A stretch of DNA of 17,427 nucleotides, taken from NCBI GenBank assembly GCA_021160415.1, contig JAGHCP010000069.1:1-17427 (forward strand). Reading direction: 5' to 3'. The notes under the pieces are model-generated. The model did not search any database. It had not been told where the DNA came from and saw only the letters and a program-made list of their open reading frames with translations. Shown piece by piece: positions 7,816-14,620 of the stretch (its first letter is position 1; the number at the start of each line of letters is the position of its first letter). The DNA comes from Desulfurococcales archaeon. Lineage in GTDB: Archaea > Thermoproteota > Thermoprotei_A > Sulfolobales > NBVN01. A program made the position numbers and the translations under genes.

Positions 7816-8610
7816 TCAAGCCTCCGCTAATCCAAGGGCCTTAATGAATACTTCTTCAAGGTTTCTCGCTCTGTAGTTGCTCTTCAGAGACGAGGCACTA
7901 CCTGAGTCCAGAATACGTCCTTGATGGATTAGGGCTACTTCATCACAAACTTCCTCCACCTCCAGTAGGTTGTGGGAGGTGAATATGACTGCTTTCCCTG
8001 TTCTTTTGACGTAGTCCTTAATGGTTTCTCTGATCGAGTAGGAGGACACCACATCAAGTCCTGAGGTTGGTTCGTCAAGAATTGTCAGGTCAGCTTCCAG
8101 CATTAAAGCCCTTGCTATAGCAACTCGTCTGCTCATGCCTTTGCTGTATTCATGTGCTTTTCTGTTCAGGTCTTCTTCACTCAGGCCAGATATTTCAGCT
8201 CCTTTCATCGCGACTTCCTCAGCTCTTCTTTTACCTGCGTAGATCATTGCGTAGTAGAGAAGGTTCTCCCACCCTGTAAGCCTGCCGTATAATCCCGCAT
8301 CTTCCGGTAGGTATGCAATCCTTTTCCGGACTTCGACCCGCATTTTAGGGAGTTCCATACCCAGTACTTCAACATATCCTGAATCGTGTCTCACAAGCGT
8401 GGCCAATATCCTTAGGGTGGTGGTCTTACCCGCACCGTTAGGGCCGATTAACCCGAAGACCTTCCCTTGCGGTACCTTGAGAGTTAAGTTTCGCAGCGCT
8501 TTCATGTTCTTGAAGGACTTGGAGACCTCCCTCAGAATCGCAGCATATCTTAAGCCTTTGCCGCCTAGTGAGCTATCAGTTTCATGAAGTATTCCTTCTC
8601 CCTCCATCAT
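7816..8610 (-). CDS. ABC transporter ATP-binding protein (NatA-like)
   Basis: Nucleotide-binding subunit driving the permease encoded directly downstream. All ATPase elements are intact: Walker A GPNGAGKTT (56-64), a Q-loop variant YLPEDAGLYGRLT with Glu at 103 as usual in NatA/CcmA-type proteins, signature YSKGMSRR (155-162), Walker B with catalytic Glu LTILDEPTSGLD (175-186), and switch His in TSHN (213). The first 20 residues form an extra, weakly conserved N-terminus. Two adjacent ATG codons (8610, 8607) lie close to the expected transcription start from the TATA box near 8625, suggesting a leaderless mRNA. Confidence 0.93.
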   Translation of the reverse strand: MMEGEGILHETDSSLGGKGLRYAAILREVSKSFKNMKALRNLTLKVPQGKVFGLIGPNGAGKTTTLRILATLVRHDSGYVEVLGMELPKMRVEVRKRIAYLPEDAGLYGRLTGWENLLYYAMIYAGKRRAEEVAMKGAEISGLSEEDLNRKAHEYSKGMSRRVAIARALMLEADLTILDEPTSGLDVVSSYSIRETIKDYVKRTGKAVIFTSHNLLEVEEVCDEVALIHQGRILDSGSASSLKSNYRARNLEEVFIKALGLAEA

Positions 8611-8619
8611 TAATGTGCG

Positions 8620-8635
8620 TTTTTAATTAATACAT
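8620..8635 (-). promoter_or_regulatory. TATA-like promoter of the ABC exporter operon
   Basis: Reverse strand TGTATTAATTAAAAA immediately upstream of the ATPase start. The distance places the transcription start at or very near the ATG pair, so a leaderless message is expected. Confidence 0.45.
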
Positions 8636-8694
8636 TGGTATTACCGCAATCTCCTAGGCTATTTAACCGTTATCCACTAACCTCAAGAAATTCG

Positions 8695-8704
8695 TTTTTT
8701 ATTA
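8695..8704 (+). promoter_or_regulatory. TATA-like promoter of the forward panE/panB unit
   Basis: TTTTTTATTA centred about 25 bases before the ATG at 8723, with no ribosome binding site in front of that ATG. This pattern fits a leaderless first gene. The 112-base divergent gap to the ABC operon otherwise shows nothing recognisable. Confidence 0.45.
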
Positions 8705-8722
8705 CCCTTAACCCCTCAACCT

Positions 8723-9397
8723 ATGTGGGTTGATGATGTGGTCTCACTGACCGAATCCATATTGATGGAGTTTCTTCTGAAATATGGTGAGAGAGGTAAG
8801 GCCGTGCTTAGAGCGGCCTTGGAAGTCGCTGAGGAGTACTCTGCTTCAGGTGGTAACATAGCAGGTCACTTCGATTTCAAGGGTTTAGTGACGAAGCTTG
8901 AGGAAATGGGGTTCCGGTACAACCCAAGCCAATTGTTGAGGATTATGGAGAGGGAGTACGGAATAATCGAAACCACGTATAAAACATCAACTCGGAGGTG
9001 GTACTCCTTCACAGACTTAGAGGCTGTTAGGGAGGTTCTCGACAGGTTTGATGGTGGGAGCGATATATGGGAGGACCCGGAGGTGGAGCTTCTTAAGATT
9101 CAGATGGGTATCCTTGACCTTGAGTCGCTTCACAGGAAAATCATGAGGTTATCTAGGGGTGATCATTCCTCACTGCGTTTTAGGGAGGAAACTAGGAAAA
9201 TAGTTTTTGAGGAACTGCCTTACGTGGTTAAGGTCCTTAAAGAGGCTATGAAGTATGAAGAGCTTTTCCCTGACTTCATAGCTAAGGCCTCGGAGGTGCT
9301 GAGGCTCTCTAAGGAGTTAGTAGCGCGCTCAAGGAGGGGGAGTCAATTACTTTCCGCTCCCTCTGTGGAGGTGGGCGGGGTTGAGGAGAGAGGCTGA
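8723..9397 (+). CDS. Uncharacterised, probably winged-helix protein preceding panE
   Basis: I do not recognise a named family. The 224-residue protein is soluble and largely helical. Residues about 10-110 look like a winged helix: two helices, then FKGLVTKLEEMG and NPSQLLRIMEREYG as a possible helix-turn-helix pair, followed by IIETTYKTSTRRWYSF as a two-stranded wing. Residues 115-205 are predicted long helices, a likely dimerisation or effector part. The tail (SQLLSAPSVEVGGVEERG) is low in structure. The ATG is leaderless by promoter position. The stop overlaps the start of panE by 17 bases, so translation is coupled. Location suggests a regulator or accessory of CoA synthesis, but DNA binding is inference. 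Confidence 0.7.
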   Translation: MWVDDVVSLTESILMEFLLKYGERGKAVLRAALEVAEEYSASGGNIAGHFDFKGLVTKLEEMGFRYNPSQLLRIMEREYGIIETTYKTSTRRWYSFTDLEAVREVLDRFDGGSDIWEDPEVELLKIQMGILDLESLHRKIMRLSRGDHSSLRFREETRKIVFEELPYVVKVLKEAMKYEELFPDFIAKASEVLRLSKELVARSRRGSQLLSAPSVEVGGVEERG

Positions 9398-10301
9398 ATC
9401 CGTTGCGGTGGTGGGTGTTGGCGCGGTAGGGACGTACATTACGCACGTGCTGAATGAAGCCGGTTTTGAACCTCTACTTATATTCCCTTCGTTTGAATCC
9501 GCTAAGCGCGCGCGTGAACAAGGACTATCGCTGAACTTGCCTGACGGTACCTCAGCTAAGGTGAAGGGATTCATAACTACTTGGGAAGGAGTGGGGAATT
9601 CCTCTCTTCGTGTTGCTTTCCTCTGCACTAAAGCGTACGATGTTCCGAAGGCGGCAGTGGCTCTTAGGCCTAAATTGATGAGAGAATCCGCGGTGGTGTC
9701 GTGCCAAAACGGCTTGGGTTCTTTGGAGGCGATCAGGAAAATAGTTCCTATGGCTGAGGTCTTGGCCCTGATCCTTAACTGCGGGGTTATGAGGGAGTGG
9801 GAAGGGGTTTTCTCTTTGGTTGGGTGTTCGACTTCATATATGCAGATCTCTGAGAGGTTTGGTTACTTAAGTGACTTACTGATGCCCATGGAGCTTAGGA
9901 TTGTTGAGGATATTGAGCCTTTCAGGTGGCTTAAACTCGCGGTTAACTCCGCCGTGAACCCGATAACCGCTGTGAACATGGTCAGGAATGGCGCTATCCT
10001 TGAAGATCCTTACCTGTGGAGATTGGCTGAACTGGTTGTTAGGGAGGTTGCTTCTGTGAGCAGTGCTTGGGGGGTTGAGATGCCGGCAGACCCTATTGAT
10101 GAGTTAAGGAAGGTTTGCTCAGCGACCTCAAGGAACATGTCATCAATGCTTCAAGATATCCTTTCAGGCCATAGAACGGAGGTGGACTTCATAAACGGTG
10201 CTGTAGTCGGTAGGGGGCTCGTTAAGGGTTTGGAGGTTGGAGCTAATAGGGCTTTATGGTTGCTTATCAGGTATATGGAGTCAAGTAGGGCGTCGAGGTA
10301 A
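9381..10301 (+). CDS. panE: 2-dehydropantoate 2-reductase (ketopantoate reductase)
   Basis: Reduces 2-dehydropantoate to pantoate with NAD(P)H, the second step from 2-oxoisovalerate toward CoA. Rossmann motif GVGAVG at 12-17; CTKAYD at 82-87; SCQNGLG (107-113) with the cofactor/substrate Asn110; FRWLKLAVNSAVNP (181-194) with catalytic Lys185 and Asn189/Asn193; SSMLQDILSGHRTEVDFINGA (254-274) with substrate-binding Ser255 and catalytic Glu267. The TTG start is needed to keep the first strand of the Rossmann fold, and GGGCGGGG lies just ahead of it. Length (306) is normal. In Thermococcus this enzyme, not PanB, is the CoA feedback target; Cys82 may matter for that here, unproven. Confidence 0.95.
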   Translation: MRREAESVAVVGVGAVGTYITHVLNEAGFEPLLIFPSFESAKRAREQGLSLNLPDGTSAKVKGFITTWEGVGNSSLRVAFLCTKAYDVPKAAVALRPKLMRESAVVSCQNGLGSLEAIRKIVPMAEVLALILNCGVMREWEGVFSLVGCSTSYMQISERFGYLSDLLMPMELRIVEDIEPFRWLKLAVNSAVNPITAVNMVRNGAILEDPYLWRLAELVVREVASVSSAWGVEMPADPIDELRKVCSATSRNMSSMLQDILSGHRTEVDFINGAVVGRGLVKGLEVGANRALWLLIRYMESSRASR

Positions 10302-10320
10302 GAGCCCCTTCTTAGAAAGG

Positions 10321-10330
10321 AATATATTAT
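10321..10330 (+). promoter_or_regulatory. Possible internal promoter before panB
   Basis: AATATATTAT lies in the short gap after the panE stop, centred about 25 bases before position 10351. It could give panB its own transcript besides read-through from panE. Composition and spacing are the only evidence. Confidence 0.35.
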
Positions 10331-10362
10331 CTGCTTTGGAGTACAGAGTGTCAGTGGTTTCG

Positions 10363-11217
10363 ATGAAGGGAAAGATTCTGCCTCACCACTTCCTTAAGAT
10401 GAAGAAGCGTGGAGAGAAGATAGTGATGGTTACAGCTTACACATTCTACCAGGCCAGGGTTGCGGACGATGCGGGGGTCGACGGGATTCTTGTGGGTGAC
10501 TCACTTGGCATGGTTATCATGGGGTACGGCAGCACTCTCCCGGTTACTTTAGAGGATGTCAGGCATCATTTGAGGGCCGTTGTTAATGCAGGGGTTAACG
10601 CGTTGATCGTCGCGGACATGCCCTTCATGACGTATGAAGTCAGTAAGGCAGAAGCCGTCAGAAACGCGGGGGTTTTAATGAAGGAAGGGGCTGACGCCGT
10701 TAAGTTGGAAGGGGGGTCCGAAGTCGCGGATATTGTGGAGGCCTTAGTTAAGGCGGGGATCCCGGTCATGGGTCATGTCGGGCTTAACCCTCAGAAATAC
10801 TTAGTGCTTGGGGGGTATAAGCTTAGGGGTAGGAAGGCGGAGGACGGTTTAAAAGTGCTTGAGGACGCTAAATCGCTGCAGGATGCAGGGGCTTTCTCTG
10901 TTGTGATTGAAAATACTGTTAGTGAGGTTGCGGCTGAAGTTACGGGGTCTCTCAGTATCCCGACCATATGCATTGGGGCAGGTCCTCACTGTGATGGGCA
11001 GATATTGGTGATTCACGATGTTTTGGGTCTGAACCCTAACATCCCTTACTTCGCGAGGAAGTATTTGGATGCATACACCCTGTTTGTAGAGGCTCTCAAG
11101 GCGTACGCTAATAACGTAAGGACGTCCAGTTTCCCGGGTGGTGATGAGTTCAAGCATATGCAGCCTGAGGAGCTTGTAAGGTTTAAGAAACTCCTTAATT
11201 CCGAGGGAGGAGATTAA
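10363..11217 (+). CDS. panB: 3-methyl-2-oxobutanoate hydroxymethyltransferase (ketopantoate hydroxymethyltransferase)
   Basis: Transfers a hydroxymethyl group from 5,10-methylene-tetrahydrofolate (or an archaeal pterin) to 2-oxoisovalerate, giving ketopantoate, the first committed step toward pantoate. Aligns by eye with E. coli PanB over its whole length: VTAYTF (23-28), LVGDSLGM with metal ligand D46, STLPVT, VADMPFM with D85, VKLEGG with K114 and E116, HVGLNPQ, and GGYKLRGR. VIENTV carries the catalytic Glu183, and GAGPHCDGQILVIHD (205-219) is also in place. Length of 284 fits the family. Start: the frame extends upstream, but ATG 10363 matches the family N-terminus. GTG 10348, six bases after GGAG, is an alternative adding five residues. 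The 3' end overlaps the convergent ligase gene by 23 bases. Confidence 0.96.
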   Translation: MKGKILPHHFLKMKKRGEKIVMVTAYTFYQARVADDAGVDGILVGDSLGMVIMGYGSTLPVTLEDVRHHLRAVVNAGVNALIVADMPFMTYEVSKAEAVRNAGVLMKEGADAVKLEGGSEVADIVEALVKAGIPVMGHVGLNPQKYLVLGGYKLRGRKAEDGLKVLEDAKSLQDAGAFSVVIENTVSEVAAEVTGSLSIPTICIGAGPHCDGQILVIHDVLGLNPNIPYFARKYLDAYTLFVEALKAYANNVRTSSFPGGDEFKHMQPEELVRFKKLLNSEGGD

Positions 11218-11980
11218 GTGAGATTCCCTGCTGTGTCAGCGAGTCGAGCCTTTCCTTAATATGTCTCAGTGTTTCCTTAAGGATCGCCTCATTGTCGTAC
11301 TCATCGATTATTTTCCTCTTATCCTTGTCGGTGTATCCCTTCAGCTCACGGGCAAATGCCCTTATTTTCGGAAGGGCTCTGACAACATTATCAACTATGG
11401 TTATGGATGCGGCTCTTGAGGTCCTTGAGAGGGGGTTTAAGTCCACAGCTATTACAGTCTTACCGAGCCTTCTTAACGCCTCTGTTCTGTCTCCATCCTC
11501 GAGAGGCACAAGCACTACGTCTGCCTTGAGGATGCCTTCAGGGCTTACCCTCCTTCTCTCACTTTCAAGTTCAGGTATCGTCGCCGTCGCGTCCTCCACT
11601 CCGAGAACTTCCTTCGCTCCAGCTCTCATCAAAACTTCCCGTATTTTAGCGGCTCTTTCCTCAGTTCTGTAGAAGAGATTAACCTCAATCTTGGCTCCAA
11701 CCTCCTCAGCTAACTTAACGACTTCCTCCGCCGCTAAGGAGGCAGTGTTTCCGTTGACCGATATTACGGGGTGGCGGGCTAGGAGCAGGGCAGCAGCCGC
11801 TGCTTTCTCGGCCTTCAGGGCTGGCGCAATAGTTTCCTCACCTAAAATGTAGTCGAAGCACTCTCCCCTCCCATGAGCTATGAGGCCCTCCGGCACCACG
11901 ACCCCTTCTTTGAATCCTTTAACCAGTTTCTCCCGCAGCACCAATGACTCGTACCTGGGGTGATTCTTAGGTATTTTAAT
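11195..11980 (-). CDS. 4-phosphopantoate--beta-alanine ligase (archaeal phosphopantothenate synthetase), probable ATT start
   Basis: Joins 4-phosphopantoate and beta-alanine with ATP to give 4'-phosphopantothenate, replacing bacterial PanC in archaea. Family motifs are clear: GLIAHGRGECFDYILGE (32-48), SVNGNTA (74-80), FYRTEER, VLVPLEDGDRTEALR, and VIAVDLNPLSRTSRAASI. The first standard start is TTG 11944 (249 aa), which cuts off KIPKNHPRYES, the conserved N-terminus of this family as I recall it. Extending the open frame upstream gives that segment, and a perfect GGAGGTGA (11988-11995, reverse strand) lies seven bases before an ATT codon at 11978-11980. No ATG, GTG or TTG lies between the upstream in-frame stop and 11944. 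ATT overlaps the pantoate kinase stop as TAATT, as coupled genes do. Identity is firm; the start is inference. Confidence 0.9.
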   Translation of the reverse strand: MKIPKNHPRYESLVLREKLVKGFKEGVVVPEGLIAHGRGECFDYILGEETIAPALKAEKAAAAALLLARHPVISVNGNTASLAAEEVVKLAEEVGAKIEVNLFYRTEERAAKIREVLMRAGAKEVLGVEDATATIPELESERRRVSPEGILKADVVLVPLEDGDRTEALRRLGKTVIAVDLNPLSRTSRAASITIVDNVVRALPKIRAFARELKGYTDKDKRKIIDEYDNEAILKETLRHIKERLDSLTQQGISLNLLPRN

Positions 11981-12855
11981 TACTCCGTCACCTCCACACC
12001 TTTACCTCCTACCCGGAAAATATTTACTCCACTTGGTCTCAGGGACTTCAGGGCCCTAACCTGCTCAACTAGTTCCTGGGAAACATTCTTTTCCGCCATG
12101 ATCAGTAGTAGACCTTTCTTCACGAAGAAGCCTAGGACGCTCCCCCTTCTGATGTAGGGCTTAAGTTGCCCCTTTAATTCGTTGAGGAGCGTGTGAGTTA
12201 GCATCCCTGTGCAGAGGCTGAAGTCCGTAGAGGCCTCTAGGAAGGAGTGGATGGATTCATTCCTCATGAACTTGCTTAGTGCGCTGTTCCCACATCTCCT
12301 TATCCGTGGTGCCAGTTCCCTCAGCATCTGAGGGGTTGTATAGTTCCTGAACTGACCGGTGATCGCTGCGATCCTCGAGCCCCTTATTTTAATGCTGTAG
12401 GCCTTCCCAATGCCTGGCGCTCCCGGCTTCACCCTAACGACGATGTCCCCGCCCCTCAGCTCAGCGATGACGTCACCGAGGCCTGTCAGGTGCATTACTT
12501 CAGCGTAATGTGCATAGAGACCTGCCTCCTCAAGGCGTGGTCCGTAATCCCTTGAGTGGAGGGATGAGAGCGAAAAAGCCAGCGATACGGCGGCGCTTAC
12601 GCCGAAACCCTCACCTAGCCCTGCGGGTGTTTTGATTCTGGCGCCCGCTCGTGAACCTCCAGTCACTTGAAGAATTGTGGATAGGTGTGGGAGGTTCGCC
12701 TCCCTACCATTAATCAAGGCTTTATCCCCTACTAACTCAGCCCTGAGTGGGGGATTCAGAATTATTCCAGCCCCTACGGAACCCGTCAGGTAGGGATTGG
12801 GTTCGTAGTAGGGGATCCAAAAGCCGCTGACGTGGAGAGGTACTGAAACTTTCAT
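11980..12855 (-). CDS. Pantoate kinase (GHMP kinase family)
   Basis: Phosphorylates pantoate to 4-phosphopantoate, the archaea-specific step before beta-alanine is added. The N-terminal PLHVSGFWIP...TGSVGAGI (6-31) is characteristic of the archaeal pantoate kinase branch. The GHMP phosphate-binding loop is KTPAGLGEGFGVSAA (75-89), and HLTGLGDVIAELRGG (about 122-136) supplies the second conserved region. Length of 291 is normal. The ATG overlaps the coaBC stop in an ATGA tetramer, and its own stop overlaps the ligase start, so coaBC, this kinase and the ligase form one translationally coupled unit. This assignment is well supported by motifs plus pathway context. Confidence 0.94.
   Translation of the reverse strand: MKVSVPLHVSGFWIPYYEPNPYLTGSVGAGIILNPPLRAELVGDKALINGREANLPHLSTILQVTGGSRAGARIKTPAGLGEGFGVSAAVSLAFSLSSLHSRDYGPRLEEAGLYAHYAEVMHLTGLGDVIAELRGGDIVVRVKPGAPGIGKAYSIKIRGSRIAAITGQFRNYTTPQMLRELAPRIRRCGNSALSKFMRNESIHSFLEASTDFSLCTGMLTHTLLNELKGQLKPYIRRGSVLGFFVKKGLLLIMAEKNVSQELVEQVRALKSLRPSGVNIFRVGGKGVEVTE
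11988..11995 (-). promoter_or_regulatory. Perfect Shine-Dalgarno sequence for the phosphopantothenate synthetase gene
   Basis: GGAGGTGA on the reverse strand, fully complementary to the 3' end of 16S rRNA, inside the last codons of the pantoate kinase gene. It lies 44 bases before the first canonical start (TTG 11944), too far to serve it, but seven bases before ATT 11980, so it decides the start. Confidence 0.65.
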
Positions 12856-14078
12856 TTGTTGAGTTCCTCAGAGACTTCGTCAAGGATCTTCATAGCGATG
12901 TATGACTTGAGATTCCTCTTCACGTATGTGAGGCTGCCGTCAGGCTTGATTATAACGACCTCATTGTATACGGATCCGAAAGGCGAACCCTCCCCAGCAA
13001 CATTGTTAGCCACTATTATATCGAACCTTCTCTCCCTGAGTTTCCTGGTTCCCTTGGAAATTAAGTCATCTGTGTTCTCAGCAGTTTCGGCGGCGAAGCC
13101 GACGAGCAACCCCTTAAACACTTCCCTGATTTTTAGGGAGATTTTCGGTGTTGGGATGAGCTTAGGTGGTTCCGCATCGGAGGGGTACTTACTTATGGAT
13201 GTCTTCTCGAATGCGAAGTCCGAGGGCGCTGCCGCCAGTATTACTGCATCGTACCTAGACTCCTCGATTTTACTCAGGCATTCTTGAAGCATCTCATTAG
13301 CTGTTTCAACGGCTATAGCTTCGATGTAGTGGGGCGGCTTGACGGTCACTGGGCCATGAATAAGTGTGACTTGAGCACCTCTGAAGTACGCGTTCCTAGC
13401 TAGTTCTATCCCCATTACCCCAGAGGAGGGGTTGGAGAGGAACCTAACCGGGTCGAGCCATTCCCTCGTCGGTCCAGCAGTGATTAGGAATTTCAGCCCA
13501 CTTAAGTCTCTCCCCCTTAGTGCGAGGGCCTCAGCTGCGGCAACTATGTCCTCGTTTGGGGGGAACTTCGCTTTCCCGCCCTCCATGAGGGGAGGTATTA
13601 ACTCGATACCCATCTTCCTTAGTTTAGCGATCGATTCCTGGATTTGCGGCGCCTTCCAAAGGCCTGCATGCATTGAGGGAACCGCAATTACGGGCTTGCC
13701 TATACCAAGCATGTACAGCGCTGTTAGTGTGACGGGGTTGTCAGCAATGCCGTGCGCTATCTTAGCTAAGGTGTTGGCTGTTGCGGGAGCTATAACCATG
13801 ACATCTGACGCGTCACCTAATTCGATGTGTTGGGAAGCCCCTCCGAATTCATGGAACGGTTTATTCCCGGTTGCCCACTCAAGTATGTCGTGCGTTATGA
13901 ACCTCAACGCATCGGTTGTTGCGGCGGGATACACGGTAGCTCCCCTCTTTATTAACTCCCTCATCGCATCTATGGCTCGGTAAGCAGCTACAGACCCGGT
14001 GATTCCGAAAATTATCTTAACTCCCTGCAGATGTCTGGATTTCTCCCCCCATATTTCGGGGTTTCTGCTATCCAGCAT
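12852..14078 (-). CDS. coaBC: Bifunctional phosphopantothenoylcysteine decarboxylase/phosphopantothenate--cysteine ligase
   Basis: Couples 4'-phosphopantothenate to cysteine and decarboxylates the product to 4'-phosphopantetheine. The N-terminal FMN-binding CoaC domain has GITGSVAAYRA (25-35), the catalytic His84 in GASQHIELGDASD, APATANTLAKIAHGIADN (97-114), and PSMHAGLW (134-141), where bacteria have PxMNxxMW. The C-terminal CoaB domain starts near 192 with FLITAGPTREWLDPVRFLSN (197-216), then ILAAAPSDF, GFAAET, and DIIVANNVAGEGSPFGS. The decarboxylase flap reads EGGKAKFP and the whole CoaC domain lacks cysteine, although the bacterial enzyme uses one there. CoaB there probably uses an archaeal-type nucleotide choice, not readable here. 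First gene of the reverse CoA operon. Confidence 0.95.
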   Translation of the reverse strand: MLDSRNPEIWGEKSRHLQGVKIIFGITGSVAAYRAIDAMRELIKRGATVYPAATTDALRFITHDILEWATGNKPFHEFGGASQHIELGDASDVMVIAPATANTLAKIAHGIADNPVTLTALYMLGIGKPVIAVPSMHAGLWKAPQIQESIAKLRKMGIELIPPLMEGGKAKFPPNEDIVAAAEALALRGRDLSGLKFLITAGPTREWLDPVRFLSNPSSGVMGIELARNAYFRGAQVTLIHGPVTVKPPHYIEAIAVETANEMLQECLSKIEESRYDAVILAAAPSDFAFEKTSISKYPSDAEPPKLIPTPKISLKIREVFKGLLVGFAAETAENTDDLISKGTRKLRERRFDIIVANNVAGEGSPFGSVYNEVVIIKPDGSLTYVKRNLKSYIAMKILDEVSEELNK

Positions 14079-14093
14079 CTCCTATACCTAGGG

Positions 14094-14117
14094 TTTAATT
14101 TCCTTGCAGGAATTAAA
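14094..14117. promoter_or_regulatory. Dyad-symmetric divergent promoter between coaBC and the acetyltransferase gene
   Basis: TTTAATTTCCT (14094-14104) and AGGAATTAAA (14108-14117) form an imperfect inverted repeat around TGC. Each arm contains a TATA-like core. The left arm read in reverse serves coaBC, and the right arm read forward is centred about 25 bases before the TTG at 14141. The symmetry could simply be two back-to-back promoters, or an operator for a dimeric regulator. Confidence 0.5.
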
Positions 14118-14140
14118 AGAGGATCTGAGGGGTCTCAGAG

Positions 14141-14620
14141 TTGGCGGCGGGGGCACTGATTAGGGAGGCTAAGGAGGAGGATCTTCTGAGGATTATCCAC
14201 ATCAACATGGTTTCGTTGAGGGAGCATTACCCGGAGTATTTCTGGCGTGATCACCTGAGGTATTGGGGTAAGGCTTTTCTCGTCGCTGAGGTTGACGGCG
14301 ATGTCGTGGGGTACGTTATGACGAGGGTTGAGAGATCGATAGGGTACTTAAGTAGGTTACTCCCTAAGAAGGTTGGACATATAGTCAGTATTGCGGTGCA
14401 TCCGGACTATAGGAGGAGAGGTTTAGGTACTAAGTTGATGAGTGAAGCTGAGCGCCGACTGAAGGAGGTCTACGGTGTGAAGGAGATTTATTTGGAGGTT
14501 AGGGTGAGCAATGAGCCCGCGATTAAGCTTTATGAGAAGCTAGGTTATGAGAAGGTGAGGAGGGTTAAGTACTACTATCTTGACGGTGAGGATGCATGGA
14601 TCATGGCTAAGGAAGTCTGA
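14141..14620 (+). CDS. Ard1/RimI-type protein N-terminal acetyltransferase
   Basis: GNAT-fold enzyme that acetylates protein N-termini using acetyl-CoA. Closely resembles the Sulfolobus Ard1 pattern through its full length: LREHYPEYFW (27-36, including the acidic residue used near the substrate), FLVAEVDGDVVGYVM (46-60), GHIVSIAVHPDYRRRGLGTKLM (79-100) with the acetyl-CoA pyrophosphate loop RRRGLG at 91-96, IYLEVRVSNEPAIKLYEKLGY (116-136), and a final YYYLDGEDAWIMAK. The start is TTG, with GAGGGG seven bases upstream. It runs divergently from coaBC and shares its promoter region. Its 3' end overlaps the next convergent gene by 14 bases. Confidence 0.92.
   Translation: MAAGALIREAKEEDLLRIIHINMVSLREHYPEYFWRDHLRYWGKAFLVAEVDGDVVGYVMTRVERSIGYLSRLLPKKVGHIVSIAVHPDYRRRGLGTKLMSEAERRLKEVYGVKEIYLEVRVSNEPAIKLYEKLGYEKVRRVKYYYLDGEDAWIMAKEV

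Noticed and set aside
8731..8780. Possible box C/D small RNA (TGATGA...CTGA...TGATGG...CTGA) at the start of the gene at 8723
   Set aside because: Guide spacings of 10 and 8 bases are shorter than the usual 12, no terminal stem is visible, and the sequence is ordinary N-terminal coding.
10237..10362. Upstream extension of the panB frame
   Set aside because: These 42 codons lie mostly inside panE in another frame and do not resemble any PanB N-terminus; the family match begins at the ATG at 10363.
11292..11672. 126-codon forward frame opposite the phosphopantothenate synthetase gene
   Set aside because: Mirror of conserved ligase motifs; Ser/Leu-rich and without promoter or ribosome binding site.
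13432..13983. 183-codon forward frame opposite coaBC
   Set aside because: Antisense shadow of a strongly conserved coding sequence; composition is typical of a mirrored frame and no start context is present.
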